Positions 59,307 to 64,000 of a DNA stretch of 64,000 bases are shown here, one piece after another (within the stretch, counting starts at the first letter, position 1; every line of letters starts with the position of its first letter). This DNA is from Paenibacillus_E sp042676385 (GTDB lineage Bacteria > Bacillota > Bacilli > Paenibacillales > NBRC-103111). The notes under the pieces are model-generated. The model ran no database searches. It was given only the letters and a program-made list of their open reading frames with translations, and was not told where the DNA came from. Location of the stretch: contig NZ_JBHTHA010000035.1 of the NCBI RefSeq assembly GCF_042676385.1, positions 1-64,000 on the forward strand, read 5' to 3'. Both the position numbers and the translations under genes were made by a program.

Positions 59307-61793
59307 ATGAAAGTAAGCAATAACTTATTGCAGGTTGTGGATGGGAGAAGTTATTTGGATTTGGTGACGGATGGGGCACGATACCGGATCTATCTGATGA
59401 ACGATCATATTGTCCGGGTTCGTGGAACCTTTGATGAGCAATTTGCCGAAGAAGCCTCGTACACGCTGATGATGACCGCATGGGACGACAAAATGGACGG
59501 CATCATCGAGGATCGAAAGAGGGGGGAAGCCCTCCCTATTCGGTATGAAGATGCGGGAACCCATTTGCTGCTCACCACTAAGCAATTACGCGTCCTCATC
59601 CATAAGAGCCCGTTTGCCATTGAGATCCAAGATACTGAAGGCCGCGTGCTTCATGAGGACTTGAAAGAGCGCTCATACGTGAAGGATAAGCATGGACGAC
59701 TCTATCACTATTCCACCTTGAAAGATGAGGACCATTATTACGGCTTCGGCGAGAAGAGCGGCTATTTGAACAAGAAGAAAAGAAGACTGCGGATGCACAA
59801 CGTCGATACGATCGGCTACGATTCCGAGCATACCGACCCATTATATAAGCATATTCCATTCTATATCAAATTTAACGGTATGACGCAAACCGCCACGGGC
59901 TTATTCTATCATAACAGCTACGACTCCATCTTCGATATGGGCTGCGAGCGCAGCGGCTATTGGAATAAGTACAGCTATTTTTGCGCGGACGGCGGGGAAT
60001 TGGACTATTTTTTCATGCACGGACCGCACATGAAGGACGTTATCCGGCATTATACGGATCTGACAGGGAAAACGATTTTGCCAACCCAATATTCTTTGGG
60101 CTATATGGGATCCACCATGTATTACACCGAGCTGGAAGAAAATTCGGATCTAGCAATCCTGAACTTTGTCGAACGATGCAAGGCGGAAGGTATTCCATGC
60201 GACGGCTTTTTTATGTCGTCGGGCTATACCACCGGAGAAGACGGCAAACGATATGTATTCAATTGGAACTACAATCGGTTCCCTGCCCCTCAAAGCTTCA
60301 TCGAACAAATGCGGGACAAGGGAGTAGCGCTCGCACCCAATATCAAGCCGGGTATGCTGGTCACGCATCCGTTTTACCGTCAATTTGATGAGGCAGGGGC
60401 CTATATTAAAGATGACCAAGGCGAGAAGTCCGTGACGGACCGCTATTGGGGCGGGCAGGCCTCGTTCGTCGACTTTACGAACCCTAAGGGCAGAGATCTG
60501 TGGAAGCAGCATCTGAAATCATCATTCATCGATTTGGGCGTCACCTCGATTTGGAACGATAACAACGAATATGAAATCAACAATCCGGATGCGCTCTGCG
60601 AGTTTGAAGGCGATAAGAGGGAGATTAGCGCTTTGCGGCCGATACTTCCGAATTTGATGGCCCAAATGGCCAAAGAAGCGATCGCCGAAGCCGCTCCGAA
60701 TACACGACCTTATATCGTCAACCGCGCAGGATTTGCCGGTATACAGCGTTATGCCCAGACTTGGGCAGGCGACAACAATACGAGCTGGCACAGCTTGAAG
60801 TTCAATATTCCCGTTATTCTAGGTATGGGATTGTCCGGCGTGGCGAATCAAGGCTGCGACATCGGAGGCTTCTTCGGACCCGCACCAGAGCCGGAGCTGT
60901 TCGTCCGCTGGGTACAGAACGGAATTTTCCAGCCGAGATTCTCGATCCATTCTTGCAATACCGACAATACCGTTACGGAGCCGTGGATGTATCCTTCGTA
61001 TACGCCCTTTATTCGGGATGCCATCCGGCTTCGGTACTTGCTGTTTCCATACTTCTATTCCTTGCTGCATGAAGCTTCCGTAGAGGGCTCTCCCGTTATG
61101 CGACCCATGGTGTATGAATTCCAGGAAGACCCTGCTACATGGGAAGAAAGCTTTGATTTCATGCTGGGACGTTCCATTCTTGTTGCTAATGTCCTCGACA
61201 AGGGCGCGAAAACAAGAAAAGTATACTTGCCGGAAGGCAGCGAATGGTTCGACTGGAATACGAGAAAGCATTATGCCGGCGGACAGACTGTTGAGATGGA
61301 TGTTTCCTTAAGCTCGATTCCGATGTTCATTCGCAGCGGAGCGATTATTCCGATGGCGCCTACCTTGCAGAACATTCACAATGAGCGCGTTGAGGAACTT
61401 CACCTGCTGGTCGAGCCGTCTGAAAATACGAGCTTCGTGCTCTACGAAGACGACGGCACCACGAATAATTACAAACACGGTGAATACCTGAAAACTACTA
61501 TCAACGTGAACACCCAACGAAATACGGTCATTTCCTTCAAGAAAGAAGGAACCTATACAAGCAGCGTCAAGCGACTAGTCATCGATTTGATATGCAAGCG
61601 AATCGCGCCGGTTCAAGTATCGCTGCAGGATCGCAAGCTTCCAATGTTCCTGGATCACGCGGAATGGGACTCGAAGGACGAAGGTTGGTACTACGATCTT
61701 GAGCTGAAAACAACGAAGATCAAAATGGTGAGCAGCGAAACGGACGCCGATATTGCGGTTAACTTCGATGTGAAAGACCTGATTTCCATTTAA
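59307..61793 (+). CDS. GH31 family alpha-glucosidase
   Basis: The 828-residue protein is a GH31 glycoside hydrolase with an N-terminal beta domain, (beta/alpha)8 barrel and C-terminal beta domains. The nucleophile is Asp418 in SIWNDNNEYEI (the usual motif is WNDMNE), and the acid/base is Asp489 in TWAGDNNTSW. There is no signal peptide, so it acts in the cytoplasm on imported glycoside. Next to glpK it may release glycerol from a glucosylated glycerol. CTGGAGGG precedes the ATG. Confidence 0.93.
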   Translation: MKVSNNLLQVVDGRSYLDLVTDGARYRIYLMNDHIVRVRGTFDEQFAEEASYTLMMTAWDDKMDGIIEDRKRGEALPIRYEDAGTHLLLTTKQLRVLIHKSPFAIEIQDTEGRVLHEDLKERSYVKDKHGRLYHYSTLKDEDHYYGFGEKSGYLNKKKRRLRMHNVDTIGYDSEHTDPLYKHIPFYIKFNGMTQTATGLFYHNSYDSIFDMGCERSGYWNKYSYFCADGGELDYFFMHGPHMKDVIRHYTDLTGKTILPTQYSLGYMGSTMYYTELEENSDLAILNFVERCKAEGIPCDGFFMSSGYTTGEDGKRYVFNWNYNRFPAPQSFIEQMRDKGVALAPNIKPGMLVTHPFYRQFDEAGAYIKDDQGEKSVTDRYWGGQASFVDFTNPKGRDLWKQHLKSSFIDLGVTSIWNDNNEYEINNPDALCEFEGDKREISALRPILPNLMAQMAKEAIAEAAPNTRPYIVNRAGFAGIQRYAQTWAGDNNTSWHSLKFNIPVILGMGLSGVANQGCDIGGFFGPAPEPELFVRWVQNGIFQPRFSIHSCNTDNTVTEPWMYPSYTPFIRDAIRLRYLLFPYFYSLLHEASVEGSPVMRPMVYEFQEDPATWEESFDFMLGRSILVANVLDKGAKTRKVYLPEGSEWFDWNTRKHYAGGQTVEMDVSLSSIPMFIRSGAIIPMAPTLQNIHNERVEELHLLVEPSENTSFVLYEDDGTTNNYKHGEYLKTTINVNTQRNTVISFKKEGTYTSSVKRLVIDLICKRIAPVQVSLQDRKLPMFLDHAEWDSKDEGWYYDLELKTTKIKMVSSETDADIAVNFDVKDLISI

Positions 61794-61841
61794 CAGATGT
61801 AACGCTAGTGGAGTAACAGTCGCAGCACATCGTGAGTAAGT

Positions 61842-61875
61842 TGACACCGGTATTGAACCGGTGTCAGCTTTTTCT
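61842..61875 (+). terminator. terminator of the glpK/GH31 transcript
   Basis: TGACACCGGT-ATTGA-ACCGGTGTCA is a perfect 10-bp stem followed by GCTTTTTC. Confidence 0.92.
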
Positions 61876-62001
61876 CATTTTCATTATGTTCTTCTATACT
61901 TGATTTACCCATCAGATGAAAGCAATATACGTTAAATTGTAAGCAATAATCGATCTAACATAAAAATGTAGATGTGATAACATTTTAATGTAACCGTTGT
62001 C

Positions 62002-62015
62002 AGAAAGCGCTATCA
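62002..62015 (+). promoter_or_regulatory. candidate cre site before the second binding-protein gene
   Basis: AGAAAGCGCTATCA differs from the cre core TGWAANCGNTNWCA mainly at the first base. It lies 35 nt upstream of the second binding-protein start, in a position to repress by CcpA. Confidence 0.5.
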
Positions 62016-62049
62016 ACTATCATTGACAAGAAAATCGGGGGAATGTCAT

Positions 62050-63363
62050 ATGAAAAAAAACATGAAATCGGCTATGACTCTTGTTCTTGCAGGACTGCTC
62101 ACGTTCGGGCTGACTGCTTGTGGAGGAAGTACGGGAAGTTCGCAAGCCGGCGGTCAAGCTGCAGGCAAGAGTGTATCTGAAGCTAAGAAGCAAGTTACAC
62201 TTGATTATCTTTGGTTTACGGACGGTATTGAAGGCGATGTGATGAAAGGGATTATCGGCGATTACGAAAAGCAAAATCCGAACGTGAAAATCAATCTCAT
62301 TGAAGTCGCTTTTAAAGACCTGCCGTTGAAATTGAAGACGATGCTTTCTGGCGGTCAACCGCCTGCACTCGCGCGTATTACCGACACGGGGATGTTTGCC
62401 AATCAGGCACTGGATTTGACGCCGTATGTGGGCGGTGCAGACAGCTTTACCTCCCAGTTTATCGATTCCATCAAGCCTTATTATGTGATGAATAACAAAA
62501 TTATCGCTGCTCCGATGGATGTAACGGCCAATGGCATGATCTACAATAAGACGTTATTCGATAAAGCGGGAGTCAAGGTACCTACTTCCAAGGATAACAT
62601 CTGGACCTGGGAGGAATTCAGCGCGGATCTTAAGCAAGTCATGGCAAAAGGCGGAGCCAAGACAGGTATGGTCTGGGACGTCTCGCCTCACAGATGGTCG
62701 ACGATGCTGTATCAATTCGGAGGCAGCATGATCAGCGCTGACGGTAAAAAGGCGGCCATTAACAGCCCAGAAGGCGTGCAGGCACTGGAAACATTCGTAA
62801 AACTCCATAAAGACGGCATTATGCCTCCATCCGTATGGGTAGGTAATGAAAATCCGAACAACTTGTTCCGTTCCGGTACAGTAGCCGTTCATATGGCAGG
62901 TAACTGGGTACTCAGCAATTACAAGGATATTACGAACTTCGAATGGGGCGTCACTTACATGCCCAAAGGAAAAATCCGTTCCTCCGTTCCTGGCGGCAAA
63001 TACGTGATGGCATTCAAAGGTACAGGCGTAGAAAAAGAGACTGCAGACTTTATCAAATATTTGTCCTCGAAAGAAGTGAATGCCAAGTTCACCAAGGATT
63101 CGTTGTTCATCAGTCCTCGCAAGGACAATGCTAAGCTTGATTATGCGTTCGGAAAAGAAATGTTCGAAGTATTCGCAGATGAACTGGCCAATACGACACC
63201 TCTGGCGGCAAACGATTGGTCCCGTCAAGATATCGTGCCGAAATTTTCAACCGATCTGAAGAACAATATTATTGAGGCGATCACGGGGAAAACGACGGCG
63301 AAGGATGCCTTGGACAAGACGGCAAAACTAATCGATAAAGCGATTGGCGAGCAAAGTAAATAA
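62050..63363 (+). CDS. sugar ABC transporter substrate-binding lipoprotein, copy 2
   Basis: ATG 62050 follows GGGGGAA; a TTG at 62023 is in frame but has no ribosome-binding site. The 437-residue lipoprotein has the lipobox LTACGG and a binding domain closely similar to that of copy 1 (AAPMDVTANGMIYNK, VKVPTSKDNIWTWEEF). The two probably arose by duplication. It may use the same permeases or another pair beyond the window. A terminator follows. Confidence 0.93.
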   Translation: MKKNMKSAMTLVLAGLLTFGLTACGGSTGSSQAGGQAAGKSVSEAKKQVTLDYLWFTDGIEGDVMKGIIGDYEKQNPNVKINLIEVAFKDLPLKLKTMLSGGQPPALARITDTGMFANQALDLTPYVGGADSFTSQFIDSIKPYYVMNNKIIAAPMDVTANGMIYNKTLFDKAGVKVPTSKDNIWTWEEFSADLKQVMAKGGAKTGMVWDVSPHRWSTMLYQFGGSMISADGKKAAINSPEGVQALETFVKLHKDGIMPPSVWVGNENPNNLFRSGTVAVHMAGNWVLSNYKDITNFEWGVTYMPKGKIRSSVPGGKYVMAFKGTGVEKETADFIKYLSSKEVNAKFTKDSLFISPRKDNAKLDYAFGKEMFEVFADELANTTPLAANDWSRQDIVPKFSTDLKNNIIEAITGKTTAKDALDKTAKLIDKAIGEQSK

Positions 63364-63381
63364 TTGAATTGCTGCGGAGTA

Positions 63382-63417
63382 AGGAGGGCTACCTAGCGGT
63401 AGCCCTTAGACTTTTAA
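63382..63417 (+). terminator. terminator/attenuator after the second binding-protein gene
   Basis: AGGGCTACC-TAGC-GGTAGCCCT is a 9-bp stem followed by TAGACTTTTAAT. Confidence 0.78.
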
Positions 63418-63556
63418 TAAAGGAAAATGAAGGGCTCAGTAGTTTTCGAACGGACAGCAACATTTGTAGGATATAGGACAACTTCCGTGCTAATCGGCAC
63501 GGATGGTTGTGCTAAAATTTGATCAAGTGAATCAATGAAGCAAGGAGGAGTGGCAC

Positions 63557-64000
63557 ATGTCGCATTATCTCCATTTTCTGACGAACACGCTACTAAAGCG
63601 GGAACGCATCTACATCCGTCATCAAGTTTCGGAATGGCAGGTCAGCTGGCCCCTTCATACACATGACGGCTATGAAGTGTATTTATTTCATCAAGGCAAT
63701 GTCAATTTAATTGTCGGGAACGAGTTGTACCAGATGCAGCCGGGGGATATGTTGCTCTTTAGCGGGGATGTGCTTCACCGGCCGAACCCGAAGGAGGGTG
63801 TGCCGTATATTCGAAGCTATATCAATTTTACGGCTGATTATATTCAACAAATGGCAGGCGAAGATTTGCATACGAAGCTGATTGGCCTGTTCAGCCATCC
63901 GAACGGTTTGCTGATTCGTTGGGACGACAAAGGTTTAAGCGACATGGACAACCACTTCTCGACCTTGTTTCACGAAAGGGAAAGGGAAGCGATCGGGAAT
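63557..64000 (+). CDS. AraC family regulator, N-terminal part (runs off the window)
   Basis: ATG 63557 follows AAGGAGG. The 148 visible residues form the cupin domain (PLHTHDGYEVYLFHQGNVNLIVGNELYQMQPGDMLLF, then PYIRSYINF and HEREREAIGN) and closely match the same region of the AraC regulator at 53712. The HTH domain lies beyond 64000. It is separated from the second binding-protein gene by 193 nt and a terminator, so it is probably a new transcript opening a second copy of the module. Confidence 0.9.
   Translation, partial: MSHYLHFLTNTLLKRERIYIRHQVSEWQVSWPLHTHDGYEVYLFHQGNVNLIVGNELYQMQPGDMLLFSGDVLHRPNPKEGVPYIRSYINFTADYIQQMAGEDLHTKLIGLFSHPNGLLIRWDDKGLSDMDNHFSTLFHEREREAIGN

Overview
The window looks like a chromosomal segment of a spore-forming, low-GC Gram-positive bacterium of the Paenibacillus type. 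The evidence is the sleB cortex-lytic gene, yneF, a bacilliredoxin, strong AGGAGG ribosome-binding sites, many short-looped intrinsic terminators and a tad pilus locus without an outer-membrane secretin. I see no tRNA, rRNA, insertion sequence, phage or CRISPR array.

Layout. 0.5-2.9 kb: an envelope-stress cluster (LiaF-like membrane protein, PspA, PspC, PspA). 3.2-11.4 kb: a c-di-GMP-I (GEMM) riboswitch followed by a complete monoderm Flp/Tad pilus operon. 11.6-14.3 kb, minus strand: a second GEMM riboswitch ahead of an orphan PilB/GspE-type ATPase with an N-terminal MshEN (c-di-GMP-binding) domain and a response regulator. 14.5-19.1 kb, minus strand: a third GEMM riboswitch ahead of a glycan operon (GT2, methyltransferase, two GT-C-like membrane proteins). 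These three adjacent units, about 16 kb, look like a c-di-GMP-controlled surface-structure island. 19.3-53.2 kb is mostly housekeeping: polysaccharide deacetylase, Lgt-like protein, bacilliredoxin, nadE, aldo/keto reductase, acpS, cytochrome c, mutY, Crp/Fnr regulator, two HD-GYP proteins (one frameshifted), sodA, signal peptidase, queG, ogt, yneF, folE, dGTPase-like, IclR regulator, CDF transporter, sleB, aconitase, ddl, uvsE, fabI and suhB. 53.2-64.0 kb: a carbohydrate locus with an AraC regulator, sugar-binding lipoprotein, two permeases, a glycerol kinase and a GH31 alpha-glucosidase. A second, closely similar binding protein and a second AraC regulator follow; the latter runs off the window.

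How the parts fit. High c-di-GMP would be sensed by RNA at three promoters and probably by the MshEN domain of the ATPase, while HD-GYP proteins elsewhere in the window could degrade the signal. One of these, at 28.2-29.4 kb, is broken by a frameshift whose original C-terminus is still readable. The last locus pairs sugar import with an alpha-glucosidase and a glycerol kinase that lacks the histidine of PTS-activated Firmicute enzymes. This suggests import and cleavage of a glycosylated glycerol, which is inference. An identical 6-5-6 palindrome (GTTTCA-N5-TGAAAC) lies just downstream of the predicted -10 boxes of both the IclR-family gene and aconitase, suggesting one regulator. Several intergenic regions hold structured or repeated non-coding sequence: a 157-nt element closed by a 14-bp stem, 113-bp and 50-bp tandem repeats, and large inverted repeats.
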